A stretch of 64,000 nucleotides of DNA from Tritrichomonas musculus (lineage: Eukaryota; Parabasalia; Tritrichomonadida; Tritrichomonadidae). The notes under the pieces were generated by a model. The model had not been told where the DNA came from, made no database searches, and was given only the letters and a program-made list of their open reading frames with translations. A program made the translations under genes and the position numbers. Location of the stretch: NCBI GenBank assembly GCA_039105265.1, contig JAPFFF010000010.1, positions 3,100,001 to 3,164,000 on the forward strand, given 5' to 3'. This document shows positions 9,101 to 18,769 of this stretch, one piece after another. How positions within the stretch are numbered: position 1 is the first letter of the stretch; each line of letters starts with the position of its first letter.

Positions 9101-10867
9101 ATGAACAAAGACCAATATAATGGCAAGCCAGAAAACTTTTATTTTAAAGAAGTGAAAAATGAAGAAATCAAGTATACACTTCAGATACCAAAATTATTAA
9201 AATATATTCAGATTCATTCAAAACATCCTGAATTTATTTTAATAACATTTGTTGGATTATCTCAACATGGAAAATCTTTCATGGCTCAATATCTTACAGG
9301 TGTTAAGCATAAAATTGGAAATTGTGTGAGTGCGATGACAACAGGAGCAACAATTGCATATGGAGGAACCATCAAAGAAATCTATGAAAGATTAAATTTG
9401 GAACCACCAAGCAGCGAGTTCAATGATAGAGAAGTATTTATTTGCGACACAGAAGGTGTTTATGATCGCGAGAACAGAGGAAGTATTGCATCATTGATCA
9501 TGCCGTTGTTAATTCTATCAACGAAAATTGTTGTTTTTTCTGATCATAAACCAGATGATTCTATTACAAACTTCTTAGCCATTTGTAAATCATTCATCAA
9601 AATTAATGATGGAAATATTGAAGATCCATTCAAAGATAAGTTAATTGTACGATGCATTGATCTTCCTCATGTTTTTGATGATCCAGAACAAGGTATGAAC
9701 GAAGCAATGAGTTTGATTTTAAGTAGTAATATTTCAACTTATTTCTCAAAACATAATATAAGTCCAACATACATTCCAGCAGGTCCTTTTGACTGGAGAG
9801 CAAAATCTTATGATCCATACTTCACTGAAAAGTTTTTAAATTTGGTCTTTTCTAATCAAGAAAATTCTATCGTTTTTTCAAATCCTCAAAAATTCATTGA
9901 TGATGCCAAGATGATAAATGAATCACCAATGTCAGACTGTGCACGCATTTTGGTTATGTTCAAAGAAAAGAACTTTGCACAAAAATTACTTGATTTTATT
10001 TGTATTCAAATTGAAGCAAAAATTAACGATTTCTTTGAAGAACAATTGAAAAGCGTTGTTTATGATGAAAAAATTCTTTCTATATTCTTTCAAGAAAATG
10101 TTGTTTCAGAATTAACAAAAATCACAGATCAAAATAAAATCAAAGAGATGTATTTAAATGAATATATTGAAATTGAAAGAAAATATTTTGAATCAAAACA
10201 ATTAGAACTTAAAAAAAGGATATTAAACATAAAAAAATACAAAGACCAATTAGCGAAAGCAAAAAACCTAAAAGAAAGAGTAGAAAGTGATCTAAATTAC
10301 ATTTCAGAATTAGTACAAGATCGTGCACAAAAAGCTGCTAATTTGATATTCTATAATGTTAAGAATCATTATACTAAAATCACTGAATATGAATACATTA
10401 TCACTTCAAACATAAGAAATCAAAATACAATCTGTATACAAAGCCTTCAAAACACAGATATTCCAAATCAAATTCGATCACAAATCGGATCAGAAATAAA
10501 TAAAATATTTGATTCATTTTATAATTTCAAAGAATTCGTATTTTATCGTGAATGTGGGTGGGTGTCTATGTTACTCAGTATGGTATTTGATTATGAAGAA
10601 GAATCAGGTCAAAAAGAAGAAATAGCTCCTGGCGTTTTTGGAATTATTAATAAAAGCAATGATAAATATTTGAGAATTGACGTATATCCTCGTAAATATA
10701 ACGTTAAATTCAATGATTTGCTCAATAAGATCATTGAAAATCAAATAATGGAAAAGTTAAACTCAGAGCAAAGAATGATTTTAGAAGAATATGTAAATAG
10801 AAATAATATCAAATTTATAGCTGATTTAACTGAAAAACAAATCAATGATATAATTCAAACAAAATAA
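9101..10867 (+). CDS. DTEG-type large GTPase A, complete copy 1
   Basis: 588 residues. P-loop GLSQHGKS at 52-59, a TTGAT switch I candidate at 80-84, and DTEG at 116-119 resemble GB1/RHD3/atlastin-GBP GTPases; an exact G4 match is not obvious (RCID is a candidate for the RD type). A helical domain follows, with a coiled coil at about 355-405 (KKRILNIKKYKDQLAKAKN). No membrane segment is obvious. Residues 52-59 and 116-119 align with those of GTPase B, and both continue with a GVKHKIGN or GIKHKIGN motif after the P-loop, so A and B are paralogues. The ATG is supported by the Inr-like TCATT just upstream. Function unknown; a dynamin-like mechanical role is the family expectation. Confidence 0.8.
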   Translation: MNKDQYNGKPENFYFKEVKNEEIKYTLQIPKLLKYIQIHSKHPEFILITFVGLSQHGKSFMAQYLTGVKHKIGNCVSAMTTGATIAYGGTIKEIYERLNLEPPSSEFNDREVFICDTEGVYDRENRGSIASLIMPLLILSTKIVVFSDHKPDDSITNFLAICKSFIKINDGNIEDPFKDKLIVRCIDLPHVFDDPEQGMNEAMSLILSSNISTYFSKHNISPTYIPAGPFDWRAKSYDPYFTEKFLNLVFSNQENSIVFSNPQKFIDDAKMINESPMSDCARILVMFKEKNFAQKLLDFICIQIEAKINDFFEEQLKSVVYDEKILSIFFQENVVSELTKITDQNKIKEMYLNEYIEIERKYFESKQLELKKRILNIKKYKDQLAKAKNLKERVESDLNYISELVQDRAQKAANLIFYNVKNHYTKITEYEYIITSNIRNQNTICIQSLQNTDIPNQIRSQIGSEINKIFDSFYNFKEFVFYRECGWVSMLLSMVFDYEEESGQKEEIAPGVFGIINKSNDKYLRIDVYPRKYNVKFNDLLNKIIENQIMEKLNSEQRMILEEYVNRNNIKFIADLTEKQINDIIQTK

Positions 10868-10955
10868 ATAAAACGTTCTTTTTTTTAAAAGGTTTTTGTA
10901 AATATTAGATAATATTATTATTTTTCAAAGTTAAATTTGTGATATCATAATAAAT

Positions 10956-11328
10956 TATGCATTCTTCAATTGCTTTATTAGCTAATTCTTGTATTGATTT
11001 ATTATAATAAGACAAAAGTTTATATGACATTTAGAGTTGAATTTAGTAATTATAAAATATTGATTTTTATTTTTATATTTGATAATGAATTGCTTTCAAT
11101 TGTTAAAAAGTAATTACTTAATGATCTATCATTTCAATAAGCTTTTGAAAGATAATTGAAGAAAAAATAATTGAAAGATGAATAATAATTTCTCATAAGT
11201 GTAATAAAAATGGATATGTTGACACACAAAAAATCATTATCTTTAAAATTAATAATCTTTTTGAAGTAAAAAAAAAAAAAAAATCCATTATTGAAATCAT
11301 CATTTTCCTCATGATATTTAGATTATTT
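10956..11328 (-). pseudogene. fragment of the RBR E3 ligase gene (array copy 2)
   Basis: Same relic as at 6511-6883, displaced by 4445 bp and identical as far as I compared. It lies in the tail-to-tail spacer between GTPase A and GTPase B. Confidence 0.8.
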
Positions 11329-11364
11329 AAAATTTGAAGATGTTTAAAATTTTATTAATTTATT

Positions 11365-13143
11365 TTAGTCAGATTTTGATTCTTTACAAATAAGTTCTTC
11401 AAGAAATTTGGAGTAATCTCTTGGCTCAAAAATATTATGATTTTTTTCAATATCAGAAAAATCAATTATTTCATTGAATTCATCATATACTGATTTACAT
11501 GCTGTACCAATTTTGGTACAAAAATCATAAACTTCATTTTTATCAGCTTTGTATGTCTTCTTTGAGTATTCAAAAGAAAAACAATCTTTATGCTTTTCTT
11601 GATCCCAATCAGAATCAAGAACTAATTCAAATGGTAATTTCGCTCCTAATAATGAACAAATGCTTTTGCCGATTCCTGGATGACCTAATAAAATGCATCC
11701 TCCTCCTATTAAAAATCCTCCTGCATACAATGCAATAGATTTCCATTGTTGATTATTTTTCTCAATTTGTTTATCTATCAATAATGCTGCTTGAATAGAA
11801 TTCTTATGCAAATCATTTGTTAAATGACTGACATCTTCGTTTATATGATCAATAACTTCTTTTCTAATGAATGAGGAAACACCGAAAATAAGTTGATGGC
11901 AATCTGATGAAAAAAATGAACCAAGTGATTTTAAAGATGAACTATCTTGGATTTTAATATAGTTCATCATTGATAATACATATTGATTACAAAGATTGGC
12001 TATTTCGAAACTTAAGAATTCAACTACTTTTTTCTCTTTTAAAATTTGACTTTCCTTTAATTTAATGAGTCTATCTTCTTCTTCTTTTCTTTCTTTAGCA
12101 AAAAGTGCATTTAATTGTTTTGATTTAATAAAATGAATGATATCTTTTATTTGAGATTCTTTGGTTGCATTCTCAATTTCTGCCTTTTGACACATTTGAT
12201 TGTATTTCGCTATTACTGCTTGTGTTATTTCATCATATACATCATTATCATTTGGATCAGAACTTTCTAAAATTTCTTTGATCATAATGTAGCATTCATT
12301 TGTAATTGATTTTAAGATTGAATCAGATGGACAATCTTTACCAAATATTGCATGAATAAATTCATGTTTTTGTGATGAATAAATTGTTTTTAGTTGATCT
12401 ATGAAATATGAAGGATTATCATATGTTTTCAATGCAATTAAATTGATGATTTTGGTGATAAAGTATTTATTCATTTCTTTAGAGATTTCAAAATCAATTT
12501 TATCTCTAAAATCAACATATGGAACGATCTCTGCTTTAATATCTTGTTTGACAAGTTCTTTCGCAAGATCTGAATTTTGAGCAAGTTTTAACAAATTGGA
12601 TACTGTGATATCTTTATCATCAATAAAAATTCTTTTGGAACTATTTAAGGACATGATAAAATTTGAATTTGTTAAATGATTAATGTCATCCATAAATGGA
12701 ACAATTGAACGATCAGAAAGAGAAATACCATAGAAAATGATTAATGAACTCATTTGAATCAATGGAAAAAGAAATTCTGTAATTAATTCATTCTCTCCAT
12801 ATATGATGCCTTCTGTGTCAATATTAAAAACATGAATGTTTTTTGAAATGGATATTTTTTGTTGATCAATTTGAAATTTGTTGATAATGCTTTGAACGGT
12901 TCCGCAATATGAAATAAAAGCTCCAACTGTTTCACTTTTGAAACCATTTCCAATTTTATGTTTAATTCCTGAAATATTTTGTGAAAAAACACTTTTCCCT
13001 CTTGCACTAAATCCAAAATTTAGCATTAATGCAAATAATTCACCTTTTGTATGCTCTTCAATATATGAATATAAATGATTATATTCTACTTTAAAATGAC
13101 TTTCATCAACTCGTGTTATGATGCATAAAGGATGATCTTTCAT
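11365..13143 (-). CDS. DTEG-type large GTPase B, copy 2
   Basis: 592-residue protein identical to that at 6920-8698: P-loop GFSARGKS at 44-51, DTEG at 109-112, Gly-rich hydrophobic segment plus second Walker A GHPGIGKS near 484-494. Same tail-to-tail arrangement with GTPase A upstream (9101-10867) and divergent arrangement with GTPase A at 13546. With no protein differences between copies, dosage rather than divergence is the present consequence of the duplication. Confidence 0.8.
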   Translation of the reverse strand: MKDHPLCIITRVDESHFKVEYNHLYSYIEEHTKGELFALMLNFGFSARGKSVFSQNISGIKHKIGNGFKSETVGAFISYCGTVQSIINKFQIDQQKISISKNIHVFNIDTEGIIYGENELITEFLFPLIQMSSLIIFYGISLSDRSIVPFMDDINHLTNSNFIMSLNSSKRIFIDDKDITVSNLLKLAQNSDLAKELVKQDIKAEIVPYVDFRDKIDFEISKEMNKYFITKIINLIALKTYDNPSYFIDQLKTIYSSQKHEFIHAIFGKDCPSDSILKSITNECYIMIKEILESSDPNDNDVYDEITQAVIAKYNQMCQKAEIENATKESQIKDIIHFIKSKQLNALFAKERKEEEDRLIKLKESQILKEKKVVEFLSFEIANLCNQYVLSMMNYIKIQDSSSLKSLGSFFSSDCHQLIFGVSSFIRKEVIDHINEDVSHLTNDLHKNSIQAALLIDKQIEKNNQQWKSIALYAGGFLIGGGCILLGHPGIGKSICSLLGAKLPFELVLDSDWDQEKHKDCFSFEYSKKTYKADKNEVYDFCTKIGTACKSVYDEFNEIIDFSDIEKNHNIFEPRDYSKFLEELICKESKSD

Positions 13144-13290
13144 AACAATATTATTAACAATTAAATAAAAAAAGTATAAAAAAAAAATTCAGATTAAAAT
13201 TTTTGTCTTAGATCATTTCATACTTTGAAAATTTTAATAAAAAATTTTTATTCAAAATTTTAAAAATTTAGCTCAATTTTTTTTCAAAAT

Positions 13291-13323
<33 letters not shown>

Positions 13324-13545
13324 TATATATATATATATAAATATTCACTTTTTTATTAATATAATATATAAATAAATCTTTATTTGATGTTGATTTATAA
13401 AAAAATGGAATGACCTGGAAAGTTCTCAATTTCATGTCTGAAAAAGTGGACTCAAAAATTGACTATATTATATGACAACTTTTTTCTGAAAAAAAAAAAA
13501 AAAAAAATATTAAATTTTATGGAATAAATTAAAATCATTTTTAAA
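13144..13545. promoter_or_regulatory. divergent promoter region of the GTPase B/A pair, copy 2
   Basis: Same as 8699-9100 shifted by 4445 bp, with the A-runs, (TA)n and TCATT at 13535-13539, 6 bases before the ATG at 13546. Confidence 0.5.
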
Positions 13546-15312
13546 ATGAACAAAGACCAATATAATGGCAAGCCAGAAAACTTTTATTTTAAAGAAGTGA
13601 AAAATGAAGAAATCAAGTATACACTTCAGATACCAAAATTATTAAAATATATTCAGATTCATTCAAAACATCCTGAATTTATTTTAATAACATTTGTTGG
13701 ATTATCTCAACATGGAAAATCTTTCATGGCTCAATATCTTACAGGTGTTAAGCATAAAATTGGAAATTGTGTGAGTGCGATGACAACAGGAGCAACAATT
13801 GCATATGGAGGAACCATCAAAGAAATCTATGAAAGATTAAATTTGGAACCACCAAGCAGCGAGTTCAATGATAGAGAAGTATTTATTTGCGACACAGAAG
13901 GTGTTTATGATCGCGAGAACAGAGGAAGTATTGCATCATTGATCATGCCGTTGTTAATTCTATCAACGAAAATTGTTGTTTTTTCTGATCATAAACCAGA
14001 TGATTCTATTACAAACTTCTTAGCCATTTGTAAATCATTCATCAAAATTAATGATGGAAATATTGAAGATCCATTCAAAGATAAGTTAATTGTACGATGC
14101 ATTGATCTTCCTCATGTTTTTGATGATCCAGAACAAGGTATGAACGAAGCAATGAGTTTGATTTTAAGTAGTAATATTTCAACTTATTTCTCAAAACATA
14201 ATATAAGTCCAACATACATTCCAGCAGGTCCTTTTGACTGGAGAGCAAAATCTTATGATCCATACTTCACTGAAAAGTTTTTAAATTTGGTCTTTTCTAA
14301 TCAAGAAAATTCTATCGTTTTTTCAAATCCTCAAAAATTCATTGATGATGCCAAGATGATAAATGAATCACCAATGTCAGACTGTGCACGCATTTTGGTT
14401 ATGTTCAAAGAAAAGAACTTTGCACAAAAATTACTTGATTTTATTTGTATTCAAATTGAAGCAAAAATTAACGATTTCTTTGAAGAACAATTGAAAAGCG
14501 TTGTTTATGATGAAAAAATTCTTTCTATATTCTTTCAAGAAAATGTTGTTTCAGAATTAACAAAAATCACAGATCAAAATAAAATCAAAGAGATGTATTT
14601 AAATGAATATATTGAAATTGAAAGAAAATATTTTGAATCAAAACAATTAGAACTTAAAAAAAGGATATTAAACATAAAAAAATACAAAGACCAATTAGCG
14701 AAAGCAAAAAACCTAAAAGAAAGAGTAGAAAGTGATCTAAATTACATTTCAGAATTAGTACAAGATCGTGCACAAAAAGCTGCTAATTTGATATTCTATA
14801 ATGTTAAGAATCATTATACTAAAATCACTGAATATGAATACATTATCACTTCAAACATAAGAAATCAAAATACAATCTGTATACAAAGCCTTCAAAACAC
14901 AGATATTCCAAATCAAATTCGATCACAAATCGGATCAGAAATAAATAAAATATTTGATTCATTTTATAATTTCAAAGAATTCGTATTTTATCGTGAATGT
15001 GGGTGGGTGTCTATGTTACTCAGTATGGTATTTGATTATGAAGAAGAATCAGGTCAAAAAGAAGAAATAGCTCCTGGCGTTTTTGGAATTATTAATAAAA
15101 GCAATGATAAATATTTGAGAATTGACGTATATCCTCGTAAATATAACGTTAAATTCAATGATTTGCTCAATAAGATCATTGAAAATCAAATAATGGAAAA
15201 GTTAAACTCAGAGCAAAGAATGATTTTAGAAGAATATGTAAATAGAAATAATATCAAATTTATAGCTGATTTAACTGAAAAACAAATCAATGATATAATT
15301 CAAACAAAATAA
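13546..15312 (+). CDS. DTEG-type large GTPase A, complete copy 2
   Basis: 588-residue protein identical to that at 9101-10867 (P-loop at 52-59, DTEG at 116-119, coiled coil at ~355-405). It is the right-most member of the array; only the first ~400 bp of the following spacer remain before similarity to the unit ends near 15720. Confidence 0.8.
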   Translation: MNKDQYNGKPENFYFKEVKNEEIKYTLQIPKLLKYIQIHSKHPEFILITFVGLSQHGKSFMAQYLTGVKHKIGNCVSAMTTGATIAYGGTIKEIYERLNLEPPSSEFNDREVFICDTEGVYDRENRGSIASLIMPLLILSTKIVVFSDHKPDDSITNFLAICKSFIKINDGNIEDPFKDKLIVRCIDLPHVFDDPEQGMNEAMSLILSSNISTYFSKHNISPTYIPAGPFDWRAKSYDPYFTEKFLNLVFSNQENSIVFSNPQKFIDDAKMINESPMSDCARILVMFKEKNFAQKLLDFICIQIEAKINDFFEEQLKSVVYDEKILSIFFQENVVSELTKITDQNKIKEMYLNEYIEIERKYFESKQLELKKRILNIKKYKDQLAKAKNLKERVESDLNYISELVQDRAQKAANLIFYNVKNHYTKITEYEYIITSNIRNQNTICIQSLQNTDIPNQIRSQIGSEINKIFDSFYNFKEFVFYRECGWVSMLLSMVFDYEEESGQKEEIAPGVFGIINKSNDKYLRIDVYPRKYNVKFNDLLNKIIENQIMEKLNSEQRMILEEYVNRNNIKFIADLTEKQINDIIQTK

Positions 15313-15400
15313 ATAAAACGTTCTTTTTTTTAAAAGGTTTTTGTAAATATTAGATAATATTATTATTTTTCAAAGTTAAATTTGTGATATCATATTAAAT

Positions 15401-15803
15401 TATGCATTCTTCAATTGCTTTATTAGCTAATTCTTGTATTGATTTATTATAATAAGACAAAAGTTTATATGACATTTAGAGTTGAATTTAGTAATTATAA
15501 AATATTGATTTTTATTTTTATATTTGATAATGAATTGCTTTCAATTGTTAAAAAGTAATTATTTAATGATCTATCATTTCAATAAGCTTTTGAAAGATAA
15601 TTGAAGAAAAAATAATTGAAAGATGAATAATAATTTCTCATAAGTGTAATAAAAATGGATATGTTGACACACAAAAAATCATTATCTTTAAAATTAATAA
15701 TCTTTTTGAAGTAAAAAAATAACAATTGTTTTTTGGTATTTTCAAGAAGTAGTTTTTGATTTTCTTTCATTTGAAAATTCTTTGATGGACGAAGTTTTAG
15801 CAA
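15401..15803 (-). pseudogene. RBR relic (array copy 3) joined to EF1A-gene 3' flank
   Basis: 15401-15715 is the third copy of the RBR fragment with a few substitutions. At about 15720 the sequence switches to the 3' flank of the elongation-factor-like gene, also copied at 4060-4240. A 74-codon open frame crosses the join, ending in YYSSFNYFFFNYLSKAY; it is a chance chimera and not considered a gene. Confidence 0.7.
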
Positions 15804-15939
15804 ACTTGCTCTTTATCTCAAGTTAAAATTAAATTTTATTATAATTTTCATTTGATACTACTAAACCTAATAATAAAAAAAAATATCATTTAAATATTTT
15901 TAATTAAATTAGAATTTTTAGTTAGAAAGAATGGAAATG

Positions 15940-18066
15940 TTATTTCTTTTCGACATTTAAAGCTATTCCAACTGCAACGACTAAGTTCATATCTCGGAAA
16001 ACCAAGCGGCCAAGTGAAGGATAGTCACTGTTGACTTCAATAGAAATTGGCTCTAAAGGTTCAATTTCAACGACTGCAATATCATCTTTTAAAATCCATT
16101 TTGGATTTTCATATATTTTTCTACCGTTTGGACGATCGGTTCTCCTGATAAATTTAATAAATTTGCAAGGAACATGCGTTGAATTACAATACAAAAAGCA
16201 TTTATATCCCTCATAAATTTTCTTGGGATAATTTGATATAACCAAATTTGCAGTGAAATTTGCGCATTCTTTTGGTGGATCCCTTGAAGGATCACCACAA
16301 ACATATCCGCATTTAACTTCATTATCATAATCAGGAGCATCAATCCTTATACTAACATAATAACCAGGAAATGCTTCATTGATTTTAGCATTGTTCATTT
16401 CAATAGAGACAATATTGGCCTTAATGTTAGATGGCGAAAAAACAATGTTTTGACCTTGTTTCATTACACCATGTTTAACTGTTCCAACAATAAATTTATC
16501 TTTGTCTTGCATTTGCACATATTATACTATGAAACGAAGAGGTTTATCATCATCTGCTTTATCAGGTATTTCAATTGAATCAAGTGTTTCAAGAAGAGTT
16601 CCATTGTTCCACCAACTTAATTTAGATGATTTGTTTGTTAAATTCTCTCCATTAAAACCTGAAACTGGCACAAAAAATAAATGATCTTCTTTAAATCCAA
16701 TGCCTGTTAATTGTTTGGTGAATTGATCTTTTATTGCATTAAAATAAGGTTTACTATAATTAATAGCCGTATCGTCCATTTCATTAATGGCAACCAGAAC
16801 AAATTTAGCACCAAATGTAAAGGCAATAAGTGAAAACTGTGTTCTTTGATATGGAGTAGGATCGACAACTAAAATTGTTATATCAGCATTTGATAATTCG
16901 TTTATCAAATTATCAATGTAATTAAGGCTCCCTGGTGTGTCAATGATTCTGTAATAATGTTCAGATGTTTCAATGAATGAACTAGAGCATTTGATTGTAA
17001 AGCCTCTTTCACGTTCTTCTTCCATTTTGTCTGATACAAATGCGTATTTCAATGAACTTTTGCCATGATCAATTGCCTCTTTTTCTATTTGTTTAAATTC
17101 ATTATTGTCAATGAATCCTGACTTGTAAAGAAGGTTTCCAACCAACGTTGATTTGCCTGAATTAGTTTGACCAATAACAGCAACGTTTATTACTTTTTTA
17201 TTATGATTAAATATGTTTACCCTTGTGGGAACTGTTTTAGTTGGTACTGATTTATTAGCAAGCATTGTTTTCAACTGTTCATTCTCTTTGACCAATTGGT
17301 CAATTTGGTCTTGAAGTCGATTTTTCTCTTTATTGACTTCGTTCAAATATGCCAAATCAATCTTCATGTACTGCGAATATCTCTCCAATTAGTTCAGATA
17401 AGTTTTGGCCTGAAAGTTCTTTCATATTAAGAAATATGAAAAATATATATCGTGAATCAATGCTTTCTTTGATGTAATCGTACAATAAATTACTTGGAAT
17501 TGGTTTTGAACTCCTCTCAAAAATTCTATACACAATTGAAATTGGGATTTCTTCAAATTCAGGAGTTTTTAAACATTCATCAACATTTTTACTTAAAACT
17601 TCTTCCATTTCGGGTAAAAGAGTAAATACGAAATCATCTCAAAACCGTTTTTTTGAGAGGATAATTGGTCATGAATGTTTTTTCGGATAAATATTACATC
17701 GTTACAGTGATTTTGCGCAAATTTTTGTAAGATTCGGCTAATCATCTCAACATTTAATATTTTTGAAAGTTTTAAATAGTCAAAATATTGGTCTATTGTG
17801 ATTTGAATTTGTTCAATTGAAATGCTGTTTAAAAAAGATTTAATATTTTCTTGTTTGATATTGTATTGCTGTTGCATTTGGCAAATATAACTTGATAAGC
17901 GACTAATCTCGTTTTTTGGATACTCATCTCTAACAAGTTTTGACCATTTGAATAATTGGTAATAATTAATATTTATAACTTCAGTTGATAACTGTATGCA
18001 GACTTTATCGCTTGTATTATCATCTAGCTCTTCATTAAAGCTAAAAGTTGCCTGTTCTTGGCTCAT
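15940..18066 (-). pseudogene. BTB-like/coiled-coil protein fused to an EF1A/HBS1/eRF3-type GTPase, broken frame
   Basis: Read on the minus strand from 18066. A trichomonad BTB-like N-terminal domain (to ~17593) is continued in another frame to ~17360 (IPISIVYRIFERSSKPIPSN). A coiled coil and a translation-factor G domain follow, with G1 GQTNSGKST, G3 DTPGS, G4 NEMD and a likely G5 SGFN, to 16522. After a TAA in the same frame come domains 2-3 (from VQMQDKDKFIVGTVKHG) to 15940. That makes two frame changes and one in-frame stop. G1 and G3 differ from the usual GHVDSGKST and DxPGH; loss of the catalytic His (S instead) suggests poor GTP hydrolysis. The same BTB-like front end occurs in the LRR protein at 36392-39034. 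Sequencing errors could explain some breaks, but the decayed surroundings favour a pseudogene. Confidence 0.75.
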
Positions 18067-18259
18067 TTTAAAAGTAATTAAGGAGAACGTTTATTTTGTT
18101 AAAATTGTCAAATTAAAAAAATGATATTTGTTTTGAAACAATGAATAGAATGAATAAATTAATAACAACGATTATAATTGGCAATTATATTTGGTAAGAT
18201 AATATTTCAAACAAATATTTGTCCAAAAACAAAAACTCAAATCAAAATACATAATATTA

Positions 18260-18560
18260 TGGCTGACATAAATCCTGATTTCTTAACAAAAAATCTTAAT
18301 GATTTCATCATTAGTTCTACTGTAATATCTGAAGGAACAAGGAGGGTAAAAATGTTTTGTTCTCTGAATTTCAAGAATATAATATACTGATGGATTTCAT
18401 AATGGTCTTAGGATCAAGTTTATTATGGTCTTAGGAATTGCCTCAGGTTTGAAATGTCTACATAATTATAATATATTTCATCAAAATTTGAAGCCTTCAT
18501 TATTTTGAGATATTAAAAAAATGTAATTATATGATAATCAGAAATCAGCCAAAGACTCCT
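18260..18560 (+). pseudogene. protein kinase relic
   Basis: The frame near 18420-18510 reads IASGLKCLHNYNIFHQNLKP and then a stop, matching the catalytic-loop region of trichomonad kinases (compare ISAAMRYLHENKILHRDLKP at 44173-45732) with HRD changed to HQN. An upstream frame with LNDFIISSTVISEG resembles the lead-in to a glycine loop. A short repeated phrase (ATGGTCTTAGGA) near 18400-18435 suggests local duplication. Confidence 0.55.
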
Positions 18561-18769
18561 CTAATAAAAATACATTTTATACCATTATTATCATATATTA
18601 TGCGTTATATATTGGATAAAAGTTGATTTAAAATAAAATTATCGAAATTATAAAATTGTGAAAGTTTACTCAAATTCCAACTGTGTTAGCTTACTATCCA
18701 AATATTTCATTTGTAGTTCATAAGTTGAAAGTAACTTCTTGTTGGATATTAATTCAATTATATTTTGTA

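Larger units (their letters stand above)
4949..15720. repeat. tandem duplication array, unit 4445 bp, about 2.4 copies
   Basis: The sequence from ~4949 repeats at +4445 and again at +8890. One unit holds the 3' part of GTPase A, a spacer with an RBR-gene relic, GTPase B on the opposite strand, a divergent promoter, and the 5' part of the next GTPase A. Copies 1 and 2 look identical over everything I compared except two changes next to the left breakpoint (CATCAAACAG against CACCAAGCAG). Copy 3 stops near 15720 with a few substitutions (for example CATATTAAATT near 15390, and ATTATTTAATG against ATTACTTAATG). The duplication is very recent or homogenised; an assembly artefact is possible for exact copies. 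Confidence 0.9.

Noticed and set aside
15579-15803. 74-codon ORF as a gene
   Set aside because: It runs across the join between an RBR relic and EF1A-gene flank.
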